Below are positions 35,301 through 47,018 of a stretch of 64,000 nt of DNA, piece after piece (the first letter of the stretch is position 1; every line of letters begins with the position of its first letter). Made by a program: the position numbers and the translations under genes. Under the pieces are notes generated by a model. It did not search any database. It was not told the DNA's origin and worked only from the letters and a program-made list of their open reading frames with translations. The stretch is from Lutraria lutraria (lineage: Eukaryota; Mollusca; Bivalvia; Venerida; Mactridae). The stretch is from assembly GCA_964023205.1 (NCBI GenBank), contig OZ026834.1:32712756-32776755 (forward strand), read 5' to 3'.

Positions 35301-38300
35301 GAGTCAACACGATTATAATCCCATTTATTAAACTCGAAAATCTCATGGCAGACCCATCTCTTTTTGAAATAAAAAGTTGCGAACAGAATAATTCAAACTC
35401 TATCCAACATAATCAAAATGGGCAAATAGTAAAAAGACCCCTTAAAGTTGTCATATCTTATTTGAATGGTCTGCGGTATTTTGTGACATAAGTTTAATAT
35501 GTTTTTTTTTATTTTATGGGTTTTAAATGATTTGAAACCACATTTTTTACCGCAGGTTCGTTACATGTATAGAAAATTAGTCTCCTTTGCTTCCTTCAAA
35601 AAATAATTTATATAATTTTATCTTAATTAACCAAATACGCACCTGCTACATTCCTGTCTGGTAGATGGACTGGACAAGAAATCCATGAACGTAATTGTTT
35701 TTTATGCGATTTAAACGACATAGGAGATGAACTACATTATTTGTTAAAGTGTTCTTTTTTGATAACGAAAGAGGGAAGTACATCCCACAATACTACCACA
35801 CAAGACCAAATATTCTTAAATTCAAAGAATTAATAGCAAGTACCTCAAACGTCCAACTTTAAAATACTTGCAAATTTATGAAGCTTCTTTTAAAAACAAT
35901 TAATTAAGTGAATACTTATTACACGAATTAAAGATAGTAACAAGGCAATTAAAGCAGTGTTACACCTTACACTGATGTCATCTAGACAATTTCGTTATTT
36001 ATTGTTCATTCTATAATTTTAAAGTGTTGTGTAGGCCTATTACTTTATGTCATATGTATACACATGTTACTTTATGTCATATGTATACACATGTTACTGT
36101 TAATCTCGTTATAATATGCTCGGCAAAAATGATCTTAGTGCATCTATTTTATTTCAAACAGCAATATATAGCCGTCTTATTGAATATCAACCTGTAATTC
36201 ACAAGATACATATACTGATACAACTGAGAAAATAGTAACTAATATTATTACATGTACTATAATTCAAAAAAGTAATACCTGAAATCATTTATTGTTCCAT
36301 GTCTTTTTATTGCTCCGTGTCTTTTAATTGTTCCATGTCTTTTAAAACTGTTGTCATAGAGTTTGGCTCACTATACTATCAACGTAAATCCAAATTGTGA
36401 TATGTTTATACTAGGGTAATATCTCATTCATTAAATTGCACGTGGTCTTACTTCAGCCTATTTAGCTACCATACACAGACAGTCACGAAAATCTCGTGCT
36501 GTGCTATCCGTAATGTTCACAAACTGTCGATCCGCCCACGCAATTATAAATTGTCCATACCTATAGACTGTTTCAGAATAAAATCAACGTACGAGTTAAA
36601 TCAACATTTACCCCCTTACCCCCTCCCCCCCTTACCCCCTCCCACCAAGTGCATTATTTAAAAAAAAAACACTAAAATAACTCTCTTCACATACCATGTC
36701 ATGATTTGTATAATTGTATTATGTATTTGTATTCTCTTGTGTTGCTAAAGCAACGAGAGATAATAAAGTCATGTTCTGTTCTGTTCTGTAAATGTAACTT
36801 GACAGCGGAATATTTTCATGAACAAAACTAAATTTCTAATAAAAACGAATGTTCATGTATGAGTACCTTTTCACGTAAAACTAATCGAATAAAATTCTTT
36901 GAAATAAAAATGCAAACATGTTAAATGCAGTTATATTATACGATTTCAATATCACTAACAACATTTTGTACGATTGTCCTCAGAGGACACGTGATACTTT
37001 CACAAACGGATCGTATTTGATACTCGATATAACATGTTGATTTGTATGTCCATGTTAATACCACACTAAAATACACCAAACACCATTTAGCCCTCAAACC
37101 AAACCGACAATTTCCCAGTACTAGTGTTTATACGCACCAAAATGACTACATATTCAGAATGCTTTGATCTGATATATATTAAGGATCAAACATAGAAAAT
37201 TGTCTATCATGCATTTCATTATCTATCTTAGATATAATGACTGTTGTTTTGTCTCGCTGTCTGAACACTATTCTAGAAACGAATGTTTATTTTTCAGTCG
37301 TGGTCACGTTAATCCATGTTGCTACAATTGGTTCGACTGTTGGACTAGTATTCTCCGGATATGACGTTTTTCCTGCTGTATTTGACGAAGTCCCCCTTTA
37401 TATCTACAACGATGCTCGTCTAAAAGAACTGGCATGGCGGGCACGCTGGGACTTCAAGGATTTGATATACCGGCCTGTTTGGGGCGGTGGTTCATTAAAC
37501 ACCGGATACCGGAGTACGGTCAAGGATACGGTTGAAATTATCTTTGAAAAGCCTGGTGTCAATATATTAACAGCACAATATCTGAGATGGATTAAAACAG
37601 CGGAAGAACAACTCTTCAATGATAGAGATTACCAAGAAGATTATTGCCTGCTTGATCACCAAAGTAATTGTATCAAACCGCAATCACTTATTAGACTTTT
37701 TGACGGAACATATTCTCACGTTGACGCCGTCTTCAACGATGAAGAATTTAACAACGTCAATGAAGTTTTGTACAAAGCTTCAATTTACAACGAAACAAAA
37801 GAGTTTTTAGATATTTTCATTGGTAGAGATAGTGTCATTACACCGAGTAGAAGTTACTCTTCTATAACAAGAACTGCGTTCGTAATGGGATGGCCCCTTA
37901 GTATTCTACAGGACGGGTCCTGGGGAACCCTCGAAGATCTAAAAGACTTTTTAGCGGACTCATTCAAACCAAAAATAGAGAATGTAAGAGATTACTTTCT
38001 TATTGAACGTCTGGATGTTTACTATATTAGCAAGATTATGTACGAACATGATTTAGTAGAACAAGCCATGAAGGACATAATGCTAGCTATAGGAAGTGTT
38101 GCTTTCATATTTGTGTTCATGTGTTTTCAAACAGGATCCGTTGTTCTGACGTCATTAGGTATACTAAGTATACTTTCAAGTTTCCTATTAACCAACATTT
38201 TCTACCGATACGTCTTTCAATTTAAATATTTTGGATTTTTTCACGTCATTTCGCTTTTCCTCATTCTTGGAATAGGGGCCGATGATTTATTTGTCTTTTA

Positions 38301-40833
38301 CGACACATGGCGACTAACTGGTCATACTCATTACCCCACAGATGCTCATAGATTGTCAGACTGTTATCGCAAAGCTGCCAAAACGACATTTGTGACGTCA
38401 TTAACTACAATGATGGCTTTTCTAGTCAGTGGTCTTTCTCCCTTGCTTCCGGTGAAAACCTTTGGGATATTTACTGGAGTTCTGGTGGCAGTGAATTATA
38501 TTTGGGTGATAATTTACTTTCCCGCAATAATTATGATTCATCATACAAAAACTAAAAACCTGTGGCGTCGTTTTCGTTTGTTATTACTTTCTCTTTATTT
38601 AACCTCTGATGTTTTGCACGACAACAAAAAACCGCTTGCAAGTGCAGAAACAAGTTCTGTATCAGAAACAAATAGCTCAAGAGAGCTTCTACCTAGTCAA
38701 AAAGATGAGAGACTAGAGAATTCTAGCGCTTCCAATCCCGATGTAGAAAAGAACACTGCTCAAGTTCATAAAGATGAAACAAAGTCAAACCGAAAATCAG
38801 ATGTGTCTGTTGACATGGAAAGTAGTACAAATGACGCTAGCCGAAAGACAGAAAACGATGCACCAAAAATTTATGTGGACCATGAAGAAAATAGAAGGAA
38901 TTACTTAAGGAGACGGGCAATGAAACGGAAGAAAAACTTTGAGGAAAGAAACAAAATTGTAAAATTTCTCAAGAACACATTCTTTGATATAATGACGAAA
39001 AGGAGTGTTAAGATTATAGTGCCTTTAATGTTCTTAGGAGTGTCCATCTTCTTCATTCACAGAGCTACAATGATAGAACCAGATACACAACAAGTAAGTT
39101 TACATACAGTCCAACCTGGATATAGCGTTCACCCGTGGGACTGATCTTAAAGTGACCACGTAATACAGGTGACCTCTATATCTAGGTTGACATGAATAAG
39201 TGACTTTAGGATTAGAAATGCAATGTTTTATTCGTATTCTCTGATACACTCACATTGTACGTGTCAATGTGTTTGATAAAATTAAACTGTAATCAGAGTT
39301 AAAAGAACTTATAGTAGAGGAAATTCGTTCCGTAAGATCGTGAAGTAGCCGTAATTTAGCGGGAGTCATGCTATATCGATGTGACCGATATTGCAGGTGC
39401 CACTTCACTTTAAATTATAAAAACCCTTCAAAAATATATTATATTTTGTATTCCATTCCGTGTTCAATAAATAAGAATGACAAGTTTAAGCAATGTTTCG
39501 TATGTCTAATTGTCATGTAGATTAATTAATTCCTATTGTTTCTTTGTACTGAAATCGGTTCGAAAGAATAGCTGGTCGAGGTTTGAATATAATTCAGAAG
39601 GAAAAATAAACTCTGTGTTATGTCATGGGTATATATTCACAAGAACGACTGTATGTTCTAACAATATATTTATTCTAAAGATCATGTAAAATACCTGTTG
39701 GTTGTTAAAGCAGTGTCCGTGATTGGAATGGTGAGGTGCCCTGGAAACTCTCTATTATAAAGGGGCTGTACACACATGGAGTACGTATCATGTTACTTGA
39801 ATAACTGATAATCATGCTAATGATATCTTTTGTTCTTATTTTAGTTACGGCTGTTCAGAAGTAGTCATAATTATGCCAAAGCATCTGAAAGACATTTCTC
39901 ATTTCGGAGAAATCCGGATGACGAGTATCAACGTTTATATATCGTATGGGGAATGCTTCCAGTTGATATAGATTATTGTGACCAAAAATCGGCTGAATTC
40001 TGTTTTGGTCGGCCACGATATGATCAAAACATAGACATGAATACTAGGACGGCCCAACTGGCTTTTAAGGTAAATATTTTTTTATAATCTAAATGGAAAG
40101 AAAATGTTAAAGTTGCACATATGAAGATTATCAAAGTTTACAAAACCTTAATCATTGATTTATATCATGTTAAGTGTATTTCATTCATTTGAGAATATTA
40201 CCCAATACTAATAAACTGTATACATGCATGTACATAGCAAAAGATTTTCCGAAATATTAGAACATTTTATAGAACGTTTTAATTAAGATTCCACAGTAAT
40301 CTCTGGTAAATTATGGAAGTCTGTAAAAAAACACCGTATAGCTCCGTCGCGCGTCGTGGATGGTGTCGGTACGACGGCACTAACAGAATTCAGTAGTAAA
40401 ACATTTTGCATTTGTTATCTTCACCCTAACATAAATACATTACTTCCTGTATACAGGATCTGTGCTCAAATCTCGACAATTTACTACCAGACATGATGGA
40501 TAAACTTCACATCCAGAAAGATGTCCAAACATCAAAACCCAAAATTAACTGTTTCGTAGGAGATATGGAACGTTTCTTTGAGGTAAGCTCGATTAAAACA
40601 CTCTTAAATTTCAGCAGTGAATGGTTTGAGACAAACCTGTTACTAAATTTCAGCACTCAAAATAATCACTCAAATTTCAGCACTAGGATCTAAACACTCA
40701 AATCCATGCACTCAAATCTATGCTAAAATTCAGCTTAAACTTGGGTTTTAGGCTAAACGAGATTGACATAATGAATGTATATCAATTAGCGAAAATGATT
40801 GATATACTAGTAATGAATGATCGATTTTTTAAA

Positions 40834-40873
<40 letters not shown>

Positions 40874-43800
40874 AATATTAAATTTTAAATGTGTAAATAC
40901 AGACATGACGCTGTACGTCTTTCTAATTAAAATCAGCTTGTGTTAATTGTCATTTTTCATGACATTACGAAATCAATTAATCACGTTATAAATTGTGAAC
41001 CATTTCTTTTTTATTTCCGACACTCCTTATGATCGTTCATTTTCTATACAAGTTTGTTAAGAGTAAATACAATGTTAGCATTGTCCTACTAGCTAGACAT
41101 ATGACACCACTTTAACCGCTCACGAGTTGCGCAATTCTGCTGATGTCTGTCTTTAAAAAAACATTATAAAAACTTTGTATAATCGATGTTGAGGCTTGTC
41201 TCCTGAAGAATTTTATTCTTCAGTAAAATATGTTGCCCCCGAGAACAAGACTTGAATGATCAAGTTTAGGGTTAGTCGATCAAATAAATAGGAAAAAGAG
41301 ATAGAAAAACTCGTCTTTTCTATTTTCTCCTAAACTTACGTTTTGTGAGAATATAAGTATGGTACGCTAAGTATACATGTATTTTGTAAAAAAAATAAGG
41401 GTCGGGAAAACACAACTATTTTTTACTGACTTAATGCTCTGAAATCATGATACAAGTTGGAACCAGGTAATTCTTTTAGAAAAAGAATATGGCTATTTAC
41501 AACGTTATGAATATGCATTTGTTTGTCTACATGGTGATCAAAGTTATAAATAGTGATTATATGGCCATTTGATAGTTCACAGTCAATCGATTATTTAAAG
41601 AGTAAACAGTTTAAGTACACTACACATGCTTTCAAACAAAGACCTTTGTTCTATTTATATACCTGCAATAATATTCCAGGTATAAGGATATTCACAAGAC
41701 TACATTAATGCACCCCCATCCAATGAAAAAGAGCCCCAAATTAACGCCCATTTTAAGGTGGTCCGGTTGAACAAATACTCATAATATACCATATAGTATA
41801 ACCATGAAAAAAGAACGTTTGTTCAACTACTTGAGGTATACATCAAAGACAGATACAATATTTTCTTAACTCAGACACAGCAAACTCAATATTTGAACTG
41901 AATATGTGAACATATTTATTTGTATTGAATAGCAACTTGTAAGTCGCGAGGAGTCGATTTTCAATAATAAAAAACACTCGCGTTGCTATTCGCGTTTTAA
42001 ATCTACAAATCGAGGGTTCAGCGCAACAGTGTCGTAACTCATATTGAAATTAGAACAAGTTACGACAGTGTTGCGCTGAACCCTCGAAATACCGGTATGA
42101 TATTGTTCTACCATCGATTAGAGTTGTTATACTTGTGCCTTATTTAATCAGAAATATTTTCTTTGTCTCCATTGGTTTCAAAACATGACATATGATACTG
42201 TCTGCAAGCAGTTCAAGTTATTACTCAAATTATTCATCAGGAAATCAGTGTTTGAACTCTATTCACTCTTTATATTACGGAACGGAAGTGTCCGAACATA
42301 TCTGAATTGAACCGAGTGACAACGATTTAATTATCGTGAAGATACATTAACACACCGAAAAGTTAAGTAACGTTCTAAAATTGGGTCTAAGGACTTCTAA
42401 ACCAAAGGTCGTGGATCACGTCGGATCTCGGAATATCAGGGGCGCCTTTCACCATCCCCATCCTCCCGACTACCTAACCAAGTAATGTGTTGATAATAAA
42501 ATCACAGGCAGCGGGTGAGGTGTGTATCAGTGCTTTACACCGGCCACGATAAATATTCGGAAAGAGTTGGGAAATAAATGCCCAATTTCCTCTATCACCT
42601 CTCCCTTCTTTCTGGGACGGCTCTGAAATGTCTATATAGCTGTCGAATGGGCCGTATAAAACAACTGATAGATAAATAAATAAAATAATTAATTAACGGG
42701 GGTCTAGTCGAGGGGTTATTGTATAGGTCCAGTAACCACGAACTCCTAACCTGACTGCTGTAAGCTCGAATCCCTCCCAAGATCAGTCAATTTTCTCATC
42801 TGGGGAAGCTGTCAAGCTAGCTTACGGAAACTCGATGGTTAAAGCTGAAAAACTCGTCATATTGCTAAGCCTTATTACATTGCTGCGACGCTAAACCCAA
42901 AACAACAAGAACTACAAAAGTAATAACTTTTATATATTTACGGTATAATGTATAGTTTCTACACAGTGTAGGATATTTTAGCCTATTTAATAATCTCATT
43001 AATAATTTGGCATATTTTATCAATTTTCAGGATAAGTTTGATTCGGGTCTACCTAATGAATTGAATATAACGTTACCCAGTGATTCTGACAGTGTCCAGC
43101 AGTTGATGGATACACATAAATTTATATACAGGTACCCTGTTGAAGATAACTTCAAATACAATTTTGAGGTAAGTTATAATGATACTAAACTCCAGAAGTA
43201 ACTTTTGTTAAGTATCCAATATTTTGAGATTCTGAGTTTTTTTTCCCTCTTTGTTTGATATTATTGAAACAACTACTCCCCGTCACGTGTTCACAATTTG
43301 TTTGACAGTATACAGATAAAAAAACCAGCTCGTCACTGTAGTGGCGGGCGGTGGAACTAGCATTCCTTGATTGGACTATTTATTTAAAGACAATGGTTCA
43401 TTCAATGTCATAATATTAGTATCGTCTTCATTATAGATACTACTATCTTACTGGCTTACAAATGGGTACCAACTCACCCCTACGGCAGACTATTTCTCTT
43501 ACAACGAACTACTAGCCGAGAGACATATACAGGGTGTCACTAAAGATGCGTACTATTCCGGTTCCGGTAAGGCTCATTTTGTTACCCGGCTTACTTGTAA
43601 TTTACGTCTTGTTTCTTTCCAAAGGGAAATAGAGATTATGTTAAAAAACACAGTGATTTTGACAAAAGCTCAATTATGCCAATACACGCATATATATATA
43701 TATATACAGTACAACCTCTACAGAGCAACACTTGGTGAGCGCTGCAAATATTGGCCGTTGTTTAGAGGTTGTTGCTCTACAGAGGTTATATTTAGAGTAA

Positions 43801-46800
43801 ATATCAACATAGGGAAATGTTGAAGGTGTTGTTTTAGAGAGATTGTTGCTCTACAGAGAGTCGCTCTGGAGAGGTTGTACTGTATATTCTAATTTAAATA
43901 CACGTATGTATTAAGTTATTATTTTGTCTACGTCAAGTACTGTACATTAAAACTAATGTTGTTTATCTGATCTATTTAAGGTATCTACTATGGCGGTAAA
44001 TTACAGTATGTTGCCATAGAAGTTAACACAACAATGAATGTGTACAGTCTAGGATATGAGGAAGGTCTACCAATATACAATGAATGGGAGAAGTTCATGC
44101 GAGAAATTGTAAGTATTACCATTCATTGAATTATTTTTTTTTCACATATTATCCACCAGGGACGGACCATTTCATTTGGAACACCTCGGCCGATTTAGTA
44201 CGTCAACGATTCTTCGGATGTACACGTTAGCTTGATAAAATTATGCGTCTTCACCTGTATGTTGTACATAATTGTCTTTTAATCAGAATTGTGTTATGCT
44301 TTCTTTTATTACATAGAATACAACAAACCACAGTTTGCATAAAGTTCGACTGACGTTTCTTTCATGTAGGCTGTCATATTTGTCAGTTTTACATCTAGGA
44401 AATGCTACGTATAGTTCCAATGTCGTGTTGACCAGTGTTTCAGCAAAGAAATACAACTCCTTGCTTTTAGTTGACACTTCAGTATTTCCTCTTTTTGCAT
44501 AATTGCTCTACGGTGATAAGTTGACATTTGCCTTCTTGTCAGATGTTGGTTTGGTCTATAAATGTATATTTATATTATAAACCTTAAGCATCCTTTGTAT
44601 GTTAGCCTCTATTCTTACGGAACTGTTAATGGTGTTCTCTTATAATGTGTAACAAATCAGATATATACTACAGAATACAATCATGTACTTACTACATATG
44701 TAATTACCACGCTCGTATTTACTTTATTTTTGTAGAATGAAATGATGCCAGCTCCATTTAACAATGGTTTCCAAACAACAGAAAATCTTTGGCATTGGCT
44801 ACATGTCCAAGAGGTAAGTTATGTGAACAAAAGATAATTTAACCATGTCATACATACATTTACGCATATGTTTCGGAGCCTTTACAAACAACAGAAGTGA
44901 TTAGAATATGTTAATTCTAGAATTTTAAATGTTAATGATGTTTTAAAGGCATACATGAAAACTTTAACTGATTAATAGTGTTGATTCCCTTTTTCCTAAT
45001 ATCAATGATTATATCGTTTGTAACGACTTCGATAAGAGTCTTAGGATCTGAAAGTAGATCTTGAGTGAGCTTTGGTCCATATTCTGCCGGAATTTACTTG
45101 CTTTTAAAAAATATGTCAGTACTGTAATAAAATGTATCATATCAAGGTCGCGAAAACATGTGACAATTAATTTTACGCGCAGTTCACCTTCTTAGTAGGC
45201 AACAGTAGCTCTTTCATATTATCTTTTATAGCAGCCTACCTGATGATTTTATGTTATGCCATAGCCGTAATTATCACAGAATCCGGTATTGTTTGACTCG
45301 TGGACATTTTCACATTTGACTCTTCACATAGGAGAACTGTTTAGAAAAACCTACACCTTACTGTCTGCTATATATCACTTTATACTTAAAATCGTAAACA
45401 TGAGTCTTTATTTAAGTTTGTCATAATATCCTATTTATGTAGAAGCTATAATGACACGTATTTCTGGTGATTTGTAATGGTACTATTTTTCTGTAAGTCC
45501 GCGTAGGCATGTTATAGTAAACATTATTTCTCGTATTATGATTGGTTCTGCATGTCACGTGAATAAAAGTTTAGCGGCGCGATTGTTTAAAGTCGACTGC
45601 TTTCGTACTCCCGAGGGACTTTTTCCGTCATTGTGGGCGTTGATAGTAAATAAATAAACATAAAGCTACGTTACCAAAACATCCGTCAGGATCCGTCATA
45701 AATTTCTCAGTCATGTAAGAAATGTTTTTGTCTTATCATGTTAATATGTTATATTATGAATACATGTAGATCTAGTCAATGGGTTATTTAACATCATAGT
45801 TAATGTATGTTGATGCAAATCTGTATAATTAAAATTCATGTTATATTACCAACAACAGTCGTTCTGTTTGCTCCCCGTGAACCCTATCCCCACATTACAG
45901 TACTAAATAATTTTAAACGATTATATTCAACAAAATATGCAACATATTAACAATAATCTCTCTCCATATTTCCTTAGTTTATTTTTATTTCAATATTGTT
46001 TTCAGACGTTGGCGTCTTCTGCAATTACTGGTGTATTGGTTGGGCTGTTTACAGCATGGCCAATATTAGTTTTAACAACAATGAATGTCATCATCGGTAC
46101 CATAGCAACCGTTACCATCGGTCTAGTGACGGCGTGTGTTGTTGGTCTTATACCTCTTGCTGGATGGAAACTAGGGGTAAGTCGTGAAACAATTTGATAT
46201 CACTCTTCATCGATCTAGTATTAGAACAGTTGCCATAGTAGCGACTGCATGACGTAATTAATATATCTATCATGTTTTAAACAGTACCATGCATATGATA
46301 TAAAACGACATGACATATTGAAAAATGTCGAATCTAAATAGATTTGTTTCTACATATATTGTGCTAATATTCAATACATCGGTATTTTTTTTACATATAT
46401 TCATCAAATAAATTTTGAATCATTATTATGTAAGATATTTTATGTATGATTTTTTTCATAACATTATGTTTTTTTTGTTGTTTCTTTTAGGTATTAGAAT
46501 CCATCAATTTATGTATGGTGGTGGGTCTTTCTGTAGACTATATAGTACATCTTGCAGAAGCTTACCGGATGTCTACGTCAACCAAACGCTTGGACAGAGT
46601 TCATGACATGCTTGAATCTATTGGTCTTTCTGTTATTTCCGGTGCAATAACAACAATGGGCGCCGCCGTTTTTATGTTATTTGCTCAAATACAGTTCTTC
46701 TTGCAGTTCGGTATATTTATACTAAGTACTGTAGGTATTTCATTGTTGTTTTCCCTTCTTGGATTTACGACGCTTTTATCATTATGTGGACCTGAAAACG

Positions 46801-47018
46801 ATACAGGTTCCTTGACAGACATGTTTAAAGGCATTGTGGAGTTCTGTCGTAAAGGAGAGGTAGAAGCCATAAAAGATAAAGATGCTGCCAATTCCAAGCC
46901 GTCCTGCTGTCCTTGTGCACCGCCGTCAGTCATCGCCGACAGAATCTATGACTGGCTAAGCTATAGGACATCAAAGGATATCGATTCTGATGACAAGAAA
47001 CAAAGTCGATACCGATAA
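32311..47018 (+). CDS. Dispatched-like 12-TM RND / sterol-sensing domain protein, 10 exons, 1490 aa
   Basis: Exons 32311-33463, 37298-39093, 39845-40069, 40457-40582, 43031-43168, 43437-43566, 43981-44108, 44736-44813, 46006-46176 and 46491-47018 (TAA); 4473 nt, all phases consistent. An in-frame TAA directly precedes the ATG. The first 375 residues are cytoplasmic and charged, with basic clusters around a CTPEVCDCPNGRC cysteine motif. TM1 spans the exon 1-2 junction (KFPVLSF + LVVTLIHVATIG). The first RND half has a sterol-sensing-type bundle with GIGADD in TM4; the second half has GLSVDY in TM10. These acidic residues are the cation-relay triad known for Dispatched. A charged loop of about 140 residues separates TM6 and TM7. 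Dispatched exports cholesterol-modified Hedgehog; this may be the orthologue or an expanded lophotrochozoan paralogue. A candidate AATAAA lies near 47830. Confidence 0.9.
35600..35880 (+). mobile_element. LINE ORF2 C-terminal remnant in intron 1 of the Dispatched-like gene
   Basis: The plus strand reads GRWTGQEIHERNCFLCDL, then GDELHYLLKC, then (after a frame break) KYIPQYYHTRPN. The C-x2-C...H-x4-C knuckle after an 'ER.C' motif is characteristic of the C terminus of many non-LTR retrotransposon polyproteins. It is short and broken, hence dead. Confidence 0.6.
36715..36795 (+). mobile_element. Possible retroelement 3' tail
   Basis: A short hairpin (gttgctaaagcaac) and 'gagataataaagtc' are followed by tgttctgttctgttctgt, a pentanucleotide tail after a polyadenylation-like signal. 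This resembles the 3' end of a non-LTR element, perhaps linked with the remnant at 35600-35880. Confidence 0.35.
40843..40873 (+). repeat. (ATTG)n microsatellite
   Basis: Seven to eight perfect attg units in the intron between exons 4 and 5 of the Dispatched-like gene. Confidence 0.9.
42010..42087. repeat. Near-perfect 30-bp inverted repeat (hairpin), 18-nt loop
   Basis: The left arm starts tcgagggttcagcgcaacag at 42010-42039 and the right arm at 42058-42087 is its reverse complement with one mismatch. The arms are more GC-rich than their surroundings. It lies in intron 4 of the Dispatched-like gene. It could be a small palindromic transposon remnant or a structured RNA precursor. Confidence 0.85.
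42345..42700. mobile_element. Unclassified interspersed repeat-like segment
   Basis: Less AT-rich than the flanks, with 'ctttctgggacggctctgaa' and 'tcgaatgggccgtataaaac' and an A-rich tail (gatagataaataaataaaat). The composition and tail suggest an inserted retroposon. No family was assigned. Confidence 0.35.
42708..42915 (+). mobile_element. tRNA-derived SINE in intron 4 of the Dispatched-like gene
   Basis: Decayed A-box ('gtcgaggggttattgtatag') and B-box ('agctcgaatccctccc') regions, then the module 'ggggaagctgtcaagctagc' and the end 'gcgacgctaaacccaaaaca' with an AAC-rich tail. This module order and tail are common to bivalve SINEs and recur in part at 3625-3845. Confidence 0.6.
43707..43882. 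mobile_element. MITE, CAGT...ACTG ends, family A copy 2
   Basis: A 176-bp element starting cagtacaacctctacagagc and ending gagaggttgtactg, flanked by TA on both sides. Internal 'gttgttgctctacagag' repeats the end sequence. It sits between exons 6 and 7 of the Dispatched-like gene and is the better-kept partner of 9621-9803. Confidence 0.85.

Noticed and set aside
37237..37297. Upstream Met start for the large Dispatched exon
   Set aside because: The strong acceptor tttatttttcag ending at 37297 joins exon 1 in perfect phase and makes TM1 continuous, so sequence 5' of it is intronic.
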